A DNA stretch of 44,193 nt, taken from the NCBI GenBank assembly GCA_040754095.1, contig JBFMFO010000022.1, positions 1 through 44,193 of the forward strand, given 5' to 3'. Each line of letters starts with the position of its first letter. Position 1 is the first letter of the stretch. The position numbers and the translations under genes are program-made. The DNA comes from QYQD01 sp040754095 (GTDB lineage: Bacteria > Desulfobacterota > QYQD01). The notes under the pieces are model-generated. The model was not told where the DNA came from and did not search any database. It saw nothing but the letters and a program-made list of their open reading frames with translations. Positions 16,633 to 25,112 of this stretch are shown here, in pieces.

Positions 16633-16661
16633 TTGACAGGAAACAATTGGTTAGGTATGGT
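16633..16661 (+). promoter_or_regulatory. nagZ: Sigma-70-type promoter of nagZ
   Basis: TTGACA (16633-16638), a 17-base spacer and TATGGT (16656-16661). Transcription would begin near 16668, which excludes the in-frame ATG at 16664 and supports the internal start at 16760. Confidence 0.6.
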
Positions 16662-16676
16662 TTATGTATGTTATAA

Positions 16677-16736
16677 GTAACCGTTCACCGAAGAAGACGT
16701 TTTTCGCGCTTTTCAGGGACAACGGTGAACGGTTAC
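16677..16736. repeat. Heptad-type palindrome (CGTTCAC family) in the nagZ leader
   Basis: A perfect 14-base inverted repeat joins 16677-16690 and 16723-16736 (GTAACCGTTCACCG and its complement). A second element of the same family lies downstream of nagZ at 17880-17946. Confidence 0.8.
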
Positions 16737-16759
16737 CGTTAGGTGGTGCGGATAAAGTA

Positions 16760-17809
16760 ATGAATGATCTGGTTAAGAAATTAGGGCAGCTTTTTATGGT
16801 CGGCTTTCCGGGAGCCGACCTGGACGTGGAGACGCAGGAACTGATCTATAGATACGGCATCGGCAATTTTATCCTTTTCAGGCGGAATGTGTCTGAGCCG
16901 GTACAAGTGGCAAGGCTCTGTCAAGACCTGAAAAAGGCCTGTCGGGATAGAGGGCTGCCCCTACCCCTCATTTCCATCGACCAGGAAGGCGGGCCGGTGG
17001 CCAGGCTGAAGCCGCCTTTTACCCAGTTTCCCGGGGCGGCAGGCATCGCTAAGGCAGCCGATCCGGCCGCAGAGGCCCGTCGGTTTGCCCACATAACAGC
17101 CAGAGAGTTGAATCTCATCGGCTGTAACATGAATTTTGCCCCGGTCATGGACCTCGACGTGCCGGGGACTGACCGCGTTATGGAAGGGCGGGTATTCGGA
17201 AGTGACCCGGCGTTGGTGGGACGCCTGGGCGGCATTGTAATTGAAGGCTTGCAAAAAGAAGGCATCCTGGCCACGGCCAAGCACTTTCCGGGCATAGGCG
17301 GGGTGAAACTAGACCCGCACCAGGACCTGCCGGTTATGGATACGCCTTTATCCGAACTGGAGAAAAGAGAACTTGTACCTTTCCAAAAAGCCGTCGCCGC
17401 CCGGGTAGCGGCTGTTATGACGGCCCATGTGATTTATCCAGGTGTCGATCCCGATCTGCCGGCGACCCTGTCCCGGAACTTCCTTACGGACATCCTGCGT
17501 CATAAGATGGGATTTGACGGCCTGATCATTAGCGATGATCTGGAGATGGGCGCTATCGAAAGGCATTTCAGCCTAGAAGAGTCGGCAGCGCTGTCCCTTA
17601 TGGCCGGAGTGGATATAATTCTTATCTGTCATGAAAAAGAAAAGATTGTACGGGCATTTGAAGCGGTAAGGGCATTTGTAGAGAAGGACAGAGAGGGGCG
17701 GATGCGCCTCGAAGAGTCCTTACGGCGTGTGATGGCTGCTAAAGAACGCTACGGTATAACAAAGAACGAATTTAACGAAGCAGCCATTAAGGAATATTTT
17801 AAACGATAG
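16760..17809 (+). CDS. nagZ: Beta-N-acetylhexosaminidase (family GH3)
   Basis: A protein of about 349 residues, close to the usual 340 for NagZ. NagZ is a cytoplasmic enzyme that removes N-acetylglucosamine from anhydromuropeptides in peptidoglycan recycling. The GH3 marker motifs are present: SIDQEGGPVARL, the KHFPGIG...DPH loop that carries the catalytic His, and ISDDLEMGAI with the nucleophilic aspartate. The ATG at 16760 is chosen because the promoter at 16633-16661 would start transcription after the upstream ATG at 16664, and because the extra 32 residues are encoded by a palindromic repeat. The ribosome site is weak (AGGTGG, 13 bases upstream). It is flanked on both sides by repeats of one family. 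Confidence 0.92.
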   Translation: MNDLVKKLGQLFMVGFPGADLDVETQELIYRYGIGNFILFRRNVSEPVQVARLCQDLKKACRDRGLPLPLISIDQEGGPVARLKPPFTQFPGAAGIAKAADPAAEARRFAHITARELNLIGCNMNFAPVMDLDVPGTDRVMEGRVFGSDPALVGRLGGIVIEGLQKEGILATAKHFPGIGGVKLDPHQDLPVMDTPLSELEKRELVPFQKAVAARVAAVMTAHVIYPGVDPDLPATLSRNFLTDILRHKMGFDGLIISDDLEMGAIERHFSLEESAALSLMAGVDIILICHEKEKIVRAFEAVRAFVEKDREGRMRLEESLRRVMAAKERYGITKNEFNEAAIKEYFKR

Positions 17810-17810
17810 T

Positions 17811-17946
17811 GAATGTCACTTGTCAATGGTCATTTGTCACTGGTAAAAATGAGCAACCAGCACTCAGCATAAAGCCGGTCCACCGTTCACTGTTGACCGT
17901 TAACCGAAAGAAAATGTCGGACAACGGCTAACGGTTAACGGATAAC
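17811..17946. repeat. Heptad-type repeats (GTCATTA and CGTTAAC families) after nagZ
   Basis: 17811-17855 contains 7-base units of the GTCACTT/GTCAATG type forming one arm of the TGAC family. 17880-17946 is a palindrome with arms of CCGTTCA/CTGTTGA type against ACGGCTA/ACGGTTA units. The units are degenerate but keep the 7-base step. Confidence 0.75.
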
Positions 17947-18033
17947 AAACACGCTGATGGCTGAAAGCGTGAAGACGGAAACGATAGTTTCCGGATGCGC
18001 ATTAACTATAAGATTATAGAAGGGATTTTACTT

Positions 18034-20709
18034 ATGAAACCTTATCACAAACGAATCATAACCTCCTTACTGTTTTTAATTCTACTATCTTCTATTTTCA
18101 TAACCAACCCGGCTGCCCAGGCTGCGGAGACGTTTCCCAACCCTTACCGCTTCCAGCTTGATAACAGCCTTACCGTGATCATCAAGGAAAACCATGCCGC
18201 TCCGGTCGTGGCTATTCAGGTCTGGGTGAAGGCCGGAAGTGTTTATGAGACGGATAACGAGGCCGGCATTACCCACTTCATAGAGCACATGATCTTTAAA
18301 GGAACGGCCCGGCGCGGGCCTGGAGAGATAGCCAGGGCGATTGAGGCGGTGGGCGGGGATATAAATGCCTACACCTCTCTGGATTACACCGTCTATCATG
18401 TAGCTATAGGCAGTAAATTTTTCGATGTAGGATTGGACATACTCTCCGACGCCGTACTTCACTCATCGTTTGACTCGTTAGAAATCGAACGGGAAAAAAT
18501 GGTGGTTCTGGAAGAGATCCGCATGCGTCAGGACCAGCCTTCCGTCAAACTCTTTGAGGCAGTTATGGCAAAGGCTTATACGGTTTCTCCATACCGGAGG
18601 CCGGTAATCGGTTTTCCCGAAACCGTCCAGCCCCTCACGAGAGACTCTATCCTGGCCTATATGAAAAAGCGCTACATACCTTCCAACCTCACGGTAGTCG
18701 TGGTGGGGGACGTAGAGACTGCTGATTGCATTTCACGGATTAAACAGGCCTTTTCCGGCATGAAAGGTACGGTTTCTGAATCCGGTTCCCTTGAGGAACC
18801 GCTGCAGAATGAGGTTCGCACGGTCCTGCTTGAGGATGAGATCAACGAGTCACACCTTAATATGTGTTTCCCCATACCCGGTTTTAATGACCCGGATAGT
18901 GTGGCCCTGGATGTGCTGGCGAGCATCCTGGGCGAAGGGGAAAGCTCCCGGTTTTACCAGGAGTTGCGGAATAGGAAAAACCTGGTACATGGGGTGGCTG
19001 CGTACTCTTTTACACCGTTAGGTCCCGGCCTGTTCGAAGTCGCCTGTAGTCTGGATGCGGAAAAGAGCAGGGAGGCGGTTAAAGCCGCATTACGTGAAAT
19101 TTATCGCCTTCGGTATGACCACGTTACAGAGGACGAACTCAACAAGGCCAAGTTGAATATAGAGTCGGGGTTCATTTATGCCCAGGAGCGCGTCCAGGGG
19201 CAGGCCCGCAAACTCGGGTATTTTGAGACCATGGCCGGTGACTGCCGTGAGCAGGCGAATTATCTAAAGAAGGTGGCAGCCGTCACACCTGAAGATATAC
19301 GGCGGGTAGCAGAGAAATACCTCCATCCGGAACGCCTTACATTAGGGCTACTGATTCCGAAGGAGGCGGCGATGCCTTTTTCTATGGAAGAGGCAGCCTG
19401 CCTATCCCGTGCGGCAGATGAAGAGGCGAGAAAATTATACGCCACTCGGAAGGTAGAGATATCCGGGGCGCAGAAATTCATCCTTTCAAACGGCATCACC
19501 CTCCTAGTGAAGGAAGAGCGAAACGTGCCTACGGTCTCCATACACGCCGTTTTCCTGGGCGGGCTGCGATATGAAACCGCGGCTAATAATGGCCTGTTTA
19601 ATGCCCTGGCTCAGTTATGGACAAAGGGAACAAAACGAAGAGGCGCACAGGAACTGGCCGTTGAGGTCGAAGGTATGGCCGGTAGCATCAATGGCTTCTC
19701 GGGTAAGAATACCTTTGGGTTGAACGCTACGTTTTTATCACGTTTCTTTTCCCGTGGGCTTGATCTCCTGACCGAGGTCATGCTTGAACCGGATTTTAGC
19801 CCAAAGGAGCTGGAAAAATTGCGTCCGGTGTTGCTGGCGCAACTAAAACAGCAGGAAGATAGTCTCCCGGCTATCACCTTTCTCAACTTCAACAAGTTGC
19901 TTTTTACCGGTTATCCATACAGTATGAATCCCCTCGGCAGCCCGGGAACTATTAACAAGCTCTCAACTAAAAAAATTAAAGAGGGCTACCGGCGCTATGT
20001 CATCCCCGGTAATCTTGTCCTGGCGATAGTAGGTGACGTAGAGGCATCCGGTGTAAAGGCAGAGGTAGAAAGACTGCTTTCCCGCTGGAAGAACCCGGGC
20101 TTTAGGGATGTCAGGATTCCGCTTCCTAAGTCTATTGCAAGCCCCAAAACTGCCTCCATTTTGAAGTCCAAACAGCAGGTGCATATCACCATCGGCTTTC
20201 GGGGTGTTACCCTTTCCCATCCGGATAGGGCCGCCCTGGATGTCTTGAATAACGTACTTTCCGGGCAGAGCGGGCGTCTCTTTGCCAGGCTCCGGGATAA
20301 GGAAAGCTTGGCATATAGCCTCTCGGCCTTTTCTACGGAAGGGATAGAAACGGGCGCCTTCGGCGTATACATAGCGACAAGCCCGGAAAAGAAAGAGGCG
20401 GCTGTTAACAGTATGTGGCGGGAACTGAACCGGGTGCGGGATGAGTTAATCGACCCGGCGGAACTGAACCGGGCCAAGCGGTATATAATCGGGAGTACGG
20501 AGATCGGCCTCCAGACCAACGCCGCCCAGGCCATGGATATGGCTTTAAACGAACGCTACCGACTCGGTTTTGATTTTACCAAAAATTATCTGGACCAAAT
20601 AGAAAAAGTTACCGTTGATGACGTGTTGAGAGTGGCCAAGACATATATTCAACCCGAAAAATACGTAATTGTCGCGGTAGGCCCGAATAGCACCGAACAA
20701 AGGCATTGA
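18034..20709 (+). CDS. M16 family zinc metallopeptidase, two-domain secreted form
   Basis: A protein of about 891 residues with two tandem M16 (insulinase/processing-peptidase) units. After a signal peptide ending near AAQAAE, the first unit carries the inverted zinc motif HFIEH at residues 81-85 and the downstream acidic helix around EREKMVVLEE. The second unit (from about residue 480) has the fold-typical motifs but lacks HxxEH, so it is the inactive half, as in pitrilysin-like enzymes. The ATG at 18034 has AGAAGGG about ten bases upstream; the longer start at 17995 would displace the signal peptide. It probably degrades peptides in the periplasm. tRNA-Asn follows 39 bases downstream. Confidence 0.92.
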   Translation: MKPYHKRIITSLLFLILLSSIFITNPAAQAAETFPNPYRFQLDNSLTVIIKENHAAPVVAIQVWVKAGSVYETDNEAGITHFIEHMIFKGTARRGPGEIARAIEAVGGDINAYTSLDYTVYHVAIGSKFFDVGLDILSDAVLHSSFDSLEIEREKMVVLEEIRMRQDQPSVKLFEAVMAKAYTVSPYRRPVIGFPETVQPLTRDSILAYMKKRYIPSNLTVVVVGDVETADCISRIKQAFSGMKGTVSESGSLEEPLQNEVRTVLLEDEINESHLNMCFPIPGFNDPDSVALDVLASILGEGESSRFYQELRNRKNLVHGVAAYSFTPLGPGLFEVACSLDAEKSREAVKAALREIYRLRYDHVTEDELNKAKLNIESGFIYAQERVQGQARKLGYFETMAGDCREQANYLKKVAAVTPEDIRRVAEKYLHPERLTLGLLIPKEAAMPFSMEEAACLSRAADEEARKLYATRKVEISGAQKFILSNGITLLVKEERNVPTVSIHAVFLGGLRYETAANNGLFNALAQLWTKGTKRRGAQELAVEVEGMAGSINGFSGKNTFGLNATFLSRFFSRGLDLLTEVMLEPDFSPKELEKLRPVLLAQLKQQEDSLPAITFLNFNKLLFTGYPYSMNPLGSPGTINKLSTKKIKEGYRRYVIPGNLVLAIVGDVEASGVKAEVERLLSRWKNPGFRDVRIPLPKSIASPKTASILKSKQQVHITIGFRGVTLSHPDRAALDVLNNVLSGQSGRLFARLRDKESLAYSLSAFSTEGIETGAFGVYIATSPEKKEAAVNSMWRELNRVRDELIDPAELNRAKRYIIGSTEIGLQTNAAQAMDMALNERYRLGFDFTKNYLDQIEKVTVDDVLRVAKTYIQPEKYVIVAVGPNSTEQRH

Positions 20710-20734
20710 CGGAGCGACCTAACTTTGTTATAGA
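20706..20734 (+). promoter_or_regulatory. Sigma-70-type promoter of tRNA-Asn
   Basis: TTGACG (20706-20711) and TATAGA (20729-20734) are separated by 17 bases and lie 14 bases before the mature tRNA. The -35 box overlaps the stop codon of the M16 gene. Confidence 0.65.
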
Positions 20735-20748
20735 TATTTTTTATCTAT

Positions 20749-20824
20749 TCCCCGGTAGCTCAGCAGGTAGAGCGGGTGGCTGTTAACCACTTGGTCGCTG
20801 GTTCGAGTCCGGCCCGGGGAGCCA
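20749..20824 (+). tRNA. tRNA-Asn (anticodon GTT), CCA encoded
   Basis: A 76-base cloverleaf. The acceptor stem TCCCCGG pairs with CCGGGGA, the D-loop is GCTCAGCAGGTAGAGC, the anticodon stem-loop contains CTGTTAACC with anticodon GTT, and the T-loop is GGTTCGAGTCC. The discriminator G is followed by an encoded CCA. The sequence is close to the conserved bacterial tRNA-Asn. A promoter stands directly upstream and a terminator directly downstream, so it is a single-gene unit. Confidence 0.97.
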
Positions 20825-20830
20825 AAATAT

Positions 20831-20869
20831 AAAAAGGCTCGATTGAATAATCGGGCCTTTTTTGTTTTT
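20831..20869 (+). terminator. Rho-independent terminator of tRNA-Asn
   Basis: AAAAGGCTCGATT and AATCGGGCCTTTT pair (with G-T wobbles) around a GAAT loop and run into a T-rich tract, seven bases after the tRNA CCA. Confidence 0.88.
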
Positions 20870-20942
20870 AACAGGCATGGAATATATCACGTCTTCAGGA
20901 AAATCATCTTGATCGGCGCGGACAAGTGGATGACAAAAGGAT

Positions 20943-22337
20943 TCAGCGCAGCTTCCCTCTGGCCAGGGAGGCAAATATGCCGGCGAAGCAGAGGGCGGAA
21001 AAGATGATGAAGGAAGCCTTCACGCTCTTCAGAAAAAACGGATAGCACAAAGGTGTAATCGGGACCCTTCCGATATGGGCGGCGAAAAGCAGCATGACGA
21101 CACCCATGCTGAGCATCTGTCCGGTCATGCGCATGGTGGCGACAATCCCTGACGCCACTCCATAAAACTTCCTCGAAACGGAACTCATAATGGCATTGGT
21201 GTTGGGAGATGAAAAGAGGGCAAAACCCAGGCCCAGGAGGCCCAAATCGGCTACAATTAATGCCAGGGCCGTTTTTTCGTTTAAAAAAACAAAAAAGGAA
21301 AGCCCGATGGCGATCAACGCCATTCCTGTTGAGGCCACCACGCGCGGCTCCATGCGGTCGGAAAGGCGTCCGGCAACCGGTGAAAAAACCGTCATCACAA
21401 TGGGCTGGGCTACCATAATAAGCCCGGCATGTTGAGGACTCAGCCCCCTGATATACTGGAGGTAAAGGCTCAAAAGGAAAGCTACACCAAAGGTTGCGCT
21501 ATAGTTAATGAGGGCTGCCAGGTTAGAGAAGGTGAAGACCCGGTTAGCCCGGAAAAGATTTATGTCGAGAAGAGGACTTTCCACCTTCATCTCCCACTTA
21601 AGAAAGGTAATAGCACCGAAGAGACCCGTCCCGATGAGCGTCATACCGGAGGCGGAAGGCTGGGAAAATCCATACATTACGGCCATGAGCGAAAGGCCGT
21701 AGATCACAGAACCCATAATATCCAATTTTTCTCCTCTGGACTCGGCCCACTCCCCCTTTATTTTCCCGATAACAAGAAGAATTACAAGCAGGCCCAGGGG
21801 GATATTAGCCAGGAAGATGGCCCTCCAGCCAAAGTGCTCGGTAATGGCCCCGCCTATAAAAGGCCCGAGAGAGAGGCCTAAATAAACAGCAGCAACGTTT
21901 ATGCCCAGCGCCCTTCCCCTTTCCCCCGCCGGAAACACCGAGGTAAGTATGGCCACTCCTGTGCCGAATATCATGGAACTCCCGATCCCCTGCATGACCC
22001 GGGAGGCAATGAGTATCCCGGCCGAAGGCGAAAGGGCGGAAAGAAGACAAGTAAGGGTATAAATCGATATGCCGGACAAAAAGACTTTTTTCCTTCCATG
22101 TATATCCGCTATCCTTCCAAAAGGAACCAGAAACATTGCGGCAGACAGAAGAAAAGAGGTGGAAATCCAACTCAACAGGACGGCATCCATGTGAAATTCT
22201 TTGCCGATGGAAGGAAGGGCGATATTGACTGAAGAGCCTATAAAGGGCGTAAGAAACGACGCCAGGGTGGCCACAAGTAAGACACAACCCTTATTCGTGG
22301 CATTATACTCATCCTTACAGACACCCTCGATTCCCAT
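20943..22337 (-). CDS. MFS drug/multidrug exporter, DHA2 (EmrB/QacA) family
   Basis: This 464-residue inner-membrane antiporter has some 13-14 hydrophobic segments. It carries the early NIALPSIGKEF motif of the 14-helix DHA2 class, the MFS motif A-like loop GRIADIHGRKKVF after helix 2, and LSLGPFIGGAITEHFGWRAIFLAN around helices 5-6. These transporters exchange protons for lipophilic compounds. There is no MFP (EmrA) or outer-membrane partner and no adjacent regulator, so it probably acts alone. Substrate cannot be inferred. The start at 22337 gives the standard N-terminus. The gap to the next gene (22338-22497) holds no feature I can name. Confidence 0.9.
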   Translation of the reverse strand: MGIEGVCKDEYNATNKGCVLLVATLASFLTPFIGSSVNIALPSIGKEFHMDAVLLSWISTSFLLSAAMFLVPFGRIADIHGRKKVFLSGISIYTLTCLLSALSPSAGILIASRVMQGIGSSMIFGTGVAILTSVFPAGERGRALGINVAAVYLGLSLGPFIGGAITEHFGWRAIFLANIPLGLLVILLVIGKIKGEWAESRGEKLDIMGSVIYGLSLMAVMYGFSQPSASGMTLIGTGLFGAITFLKWEMKVESPLLDINLFRANRVFTFSNLAALINYSATFGVAFLLSLYLQYIRGLSPQHAGLIMVAQPIVMTVFSPVAGRLSDRMEPRVVASTGMALIAIGLSFFVFLNEKTALALIVADLGLLGLGFALFSSPNTNAIMSSVSRKFYGVASGIVATMRMTGQMLSMGVVMLLFAAHIGRVPITPLCYPFFLKSVKASFIIFSALCFAGIFASLARGKLR

Positions 22338-22497
22338 TCTTCATCCCTCACCCTTGGCTTTGTCTCTTGTACCATAATCACAGACAGGCGGTCAATTGGT
22401 GTTAGTTTTGTTTATCTGTCAGGAGTTGTCAAAAAAGGAGGGTTTCTTCTGAACGCGTGTTACAAGACCTTAACCTTGCGCTTAGAGGAGTTGTTGG

Positions 22498-23016
22498 TTA
22501 CCTTCGGCGCACCCATGTCGCCTGGGGACCCTTATCTCCGGCCTCCTCCCCAAATTCCACACAGTCTCCGATGTTCAGTCTTTCAAACTTCATATCCTTT
22601 ACTGCATTTTTGTGGAAGTAAACCTCGCGGCCTTCAGTGGATAGAATGAGGCCATAATCCTCTTCCGGAAAAATGTGGGTTATAAAGCCCCGTGTGGGCC
22701 CTGGCTCCTCACGGACCACTTGCTGCCTCAGGCGGTTGTGCTCTCTTAATTCCGAATCCAGGACGTCAAATGCCTCTATAATAAGAGGGAGAACCAGTTC
22801 CCCTTTCTCTTTGACCACAATGGTCTTCTCCGGCACTGTACCGGTGATATGTACTTCAAAAGCCCCCAGCTTGTGATGCCGGGTGCCGACCAAGATCAGG
22901 CGAAAGTGGTGAAGTAAGCCGGGGTAGTGACAGTCGATCTTGGATAGTTCTTCGTCGATCTTCTCTTCCCATTCAGGGAGCATGGTCAGATTACGCGCTT
23001 CAATGCGAATATCCAT
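22498..23016 (-). CDS. HPF/RaiA-like ribosome-associated domain fused to a cold-shock domain
   Basis: This 172-residue protein has two parts. Residues 1 to about 105 match the S30AE (HPF/RaiA) fold that binds the 30S subunit and silences idle ribosomes. Residues about 108-168 form a cold-shock OB domain with GFITHIF, YGLILS and VYFHKNAV, the positions of the RNP1/RNP2 RNA-binding motifs. The fusion is found in Desulfobacterota-type genomes and suggests an RNA- or ribosome-binding stress factor, but the classic C-terminal dimerisation domain of long HPF is replaced. It has AGGAGG upstream and its start at 23016 is divergent from the histidine kinase gene. The function is inferred from the domains. 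Confidence 0.85.
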   Translation of the reverse strand: MDIRIEARNLTMLPEWEEKIDEELSKIDCHYPGLLHHFRLILVGTRHHKLGAFEVHITGTVPEKTIVVKEKGELVLPLIIEAFDVLDSELREHNRLRQQVVREEPGPTRGFITHIFPEEDYGLILSTEGREVYFHKNAVKDMKFERLNIGDCVEFGEEAGDKGPQATWVRRR

Positions 23017-23144
23017 TATTGTCCTGCCCTCCTATTTTGTTAATGTTTATGATACCATTATGTTATCCCAGCTAAGATCAGAGTACAATCATTAATCATA
23101 TCCTCATTTGCATTCGGAGAGAAAATAGCCAGATTAATAGAAAG

Positions 23145-24974
23145 ATGGGGGACTTGGATATATTTAATGTTATAATAGTCTTAACCGGGGAAGAGACCGA
23201 GCTAAGACTTCTTTATGACGAAAGAATGGAAGAGATAGATAAGATCAACTCCAGCTCAGATATGCAGAATCCCGTGTCTCATCTGCAAAAACCAGCCGGG
23301 AAGGCGATGAAAGGGCCAGCTATTGCCGTTCGCTTTTTGATTATTGTAATCGGCTCCATACTCGTAGCCGAGACATTGGTGATGTTCTTTCTCGCCCTCC
23401 TGCCGCCTTTATCCCCGAATCTGGTTGCGTTCCTGGATGCCGTTTTGCTGGCCATTGTGACCTTCCCGGTGCTTTACCTGGCCCTGTTCCGGCCGCTCGT
23501 CCGCCAGATCACGGAGACGCAGCAGGCCGAGGAGCGATTCCGCAAGGCCCATGAATTTAGCGAGACCATTATCAAGACCATCCCTTTTGGAATGGACATC
23601 GTGGACGAAGAGGGTCGCATAGTTTACCTAAGTGAGAAATTGGAGGCAGTTCTAAGTAAGGATGCGATTGGTAAGACATGCGCTGCTGTCTATAGGGAGG
23701 GCAGGGACACGTGTAAGGATTGTCCGGTGAAACAGGGTATTCATGTAGGAGAAACCCGCTCGGTTGAAGTCGAAGGGATACTGGGTGAAAGGACCTTTCT
23801 GATAACCTATACCGGGATGATGCAGAAAAACAAGAAGGTGTTCCTGCGGGTCCTCGAAGACATTACCGAGCGCCGGCGTGCCGAGGATAAGCTACGGGAG
23901 AGCGAAGAAAAGTATGGCACGCTGGTCGAAAATTCCCTAACGGGCATATATATCGATCAGGACGGGAAGATTGTGTTTGCCAACAACAGGTTTGCCGAGA
24001 TCTATCGGTATCCGAGAGAAGACTTGATAGGGATGGAGAGCTGGCGGCTGGTCCATCCTGAGGACAGGCCCTTGATAAATCAGATAAGACTAAAGAGGTT
24101 AGCGGGAAAAGAAGCGCCCCCGGAATATGAGGCCAGGGGCCTGACCGGGGCCGGTGAGACCATTTGGATCAACCGGCGAAACACCTGCATAAACTATAAG
24201 GGAAGACCGGCTATATTGGGTAACGTTGTGGATGTCACCGAACAAAGGCAGGCAGAAGAACAACTCCGTAAGATAAACGAAGAGCTTAAGAACTTTATCC
24301 ATATGGTCTCCCATGACCTGAAAACCCCCATAATCTCCGTTCAGGGGTTTGCTGCCCGGCTGCTCAAAAACTATCAGGAAAAATTAGGGGACAAGGGCAG
24401 GAATTATCTGGAGCGAATCAAGTCCAGCGCCTGCCGGATGGAGATGTTGATCTCTGACCTCCTGGCTTTGTCAAAAATTGGCCGGGTGGCCTCTACCTTT
24501 GAGAATGTCTCCGCCCTGGAGATCGTAAAAGAGGTTATTTCAAACCTGCGATACAGAATGAAGGAAAACGGAATAGAAGTCGTGGTCTCGCCCAACCTTC
24601 CCGTCATCTACGCCGATCAGGCCAGGCTCTATCAGGTCTTTGAAAACCTGCTGGTTAATGCTGCTAAGTACATGGGTGACACCAAGAACCCCAGAATCGA
24701 CATCGGATACGAAGACAAAGGGGGCTTTCATCGGTTTCATGTAAGGGATAACGGGAGCGGGATTGATCCGCAATATCACCGGAAGATATTTGAGATGTTC
24801 TACCGGTTAAAAGAGACAAAGGCCGAGGACGGAACCGGGTTGGGACTGGCCATCGTTGACAGGATTGTGCGTAACCACGGTGGAAGGGTATGGGTGGAGT
24901 CTGAAAAAGGCAAGGGGGCCTCTTTCTATTTTGACTTGCCTAAAAAGAAAACGGGGTCTGCCCTCTCCAGTTAA
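23145..24974 (+). CDS. PAS-domain sensor histidine kinase, orphan
   Basis: This protein of 609 residues has two membrane helices (about 66-85 and 95-113) joined by a very short external loop, so sensing is probably cytoplasmic. A first PAS-like domain follows, with four cysteines in the pattern C-x(11)-CxxC around CAAVYREGRDTCKDC, and then a second PAS (LTGIYIDQDGKIVFANN). The transmitter contains the H-box HMVSHDLKTP with the phosphoacceptor His at about residue 390, N-box FENLLVNAAKYM, DNGSGIDP and GTGLGLAIV. No receiver or regulator gene adjoins it. The cysteines could bind a metal or sense redox state, but this is speculation. The start is uncertain; in-frame ATGs at 23226 and later would still keep both helices. 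Confidence 0.88.
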   Translation: MGDLDIFNVIIVLTGEETELRLLYDERMEEIDKINSSSDMQNPVSHLQKPAGKAMKGPAIAVRFLIIVIGSILVAETLVMFFLALLPPLSPNLVAFLDAVLLAIVTFPVLYLALFRPLVRQITETQQAEERFRKAHEFSETIIKTIPFGMDIVDEEGRIVYLSEKLEAVLSKDAIGKTCAAVYREGRDTCKDCPVKQGIHVGETRSVEVEGILGERTFLITYTGMMQKNKKVFLRVLEDITERRRAEDKLRESEEKYGTLVENSLTGIYIDQDGKIVFANNRFAEIYRYPREDLIGMESWRLVHPEDRPLINQIRLKRLAGKEAPPEYEARGLTGAGETIWINRRNTCINYKGRPAILGNVVDVTEQRQAEEQLRKINEELKNFIHMVSHDLKTPIISVQGFAARLLKNYQEKLGDKGRNYLERIKSSACRMEMLISDLLALSKIGRVASTFENVSALEIVKEVISNLRYRMKENGIEVVVSPNLPVIYADQARLYQVFENLLVNAAKYMGDTKNPRIDIGYEDKGGFHRFHVRDNGSGIDPQYHRKIFEMFYRLKETKAEDGTGLGLAIVDRIVRNHGGRVWVESEKGKGASFYFDLPKKKTGSALSS

Positions 24975-25024
24975 TTGTCACAATAAATCCCCTTGACCAT
25001 TCTTTTGGCTTCGTGCTATTTTCC

Positions 25025-25036
25025 CTGAAATTTCAG
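25025..25036. promoter_or_regulatory. 12-base perfect palindrome between the kinase and ROK genes
   Basis: CTGAAATTTCAG reads the same on both strands and lies 77 bases before the ROK gene. It could be an operator; nothing else supports that. Confidence 0.25.
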
Positions 25037-25112
25037 AGTGATATGCTTAACCCCGGGCCTGGTGGATCTGTAGTTATTTTTTTGACAAAACGGTTTATCC
25101 GGATTAGGAGAT

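Noticed and set aside
16664..16759. Longer start for NagZ at 16664
   Set aside because: The extra residues come from a palindromic repeat and the predicted transcription start lies after this ATG.
25082..25110. Promoter of the ROK gene with TTGACA at 25082
   Set aside because: The position for the -10 box reads TAGGAG, which is too poor and overlaps the ribosome site.
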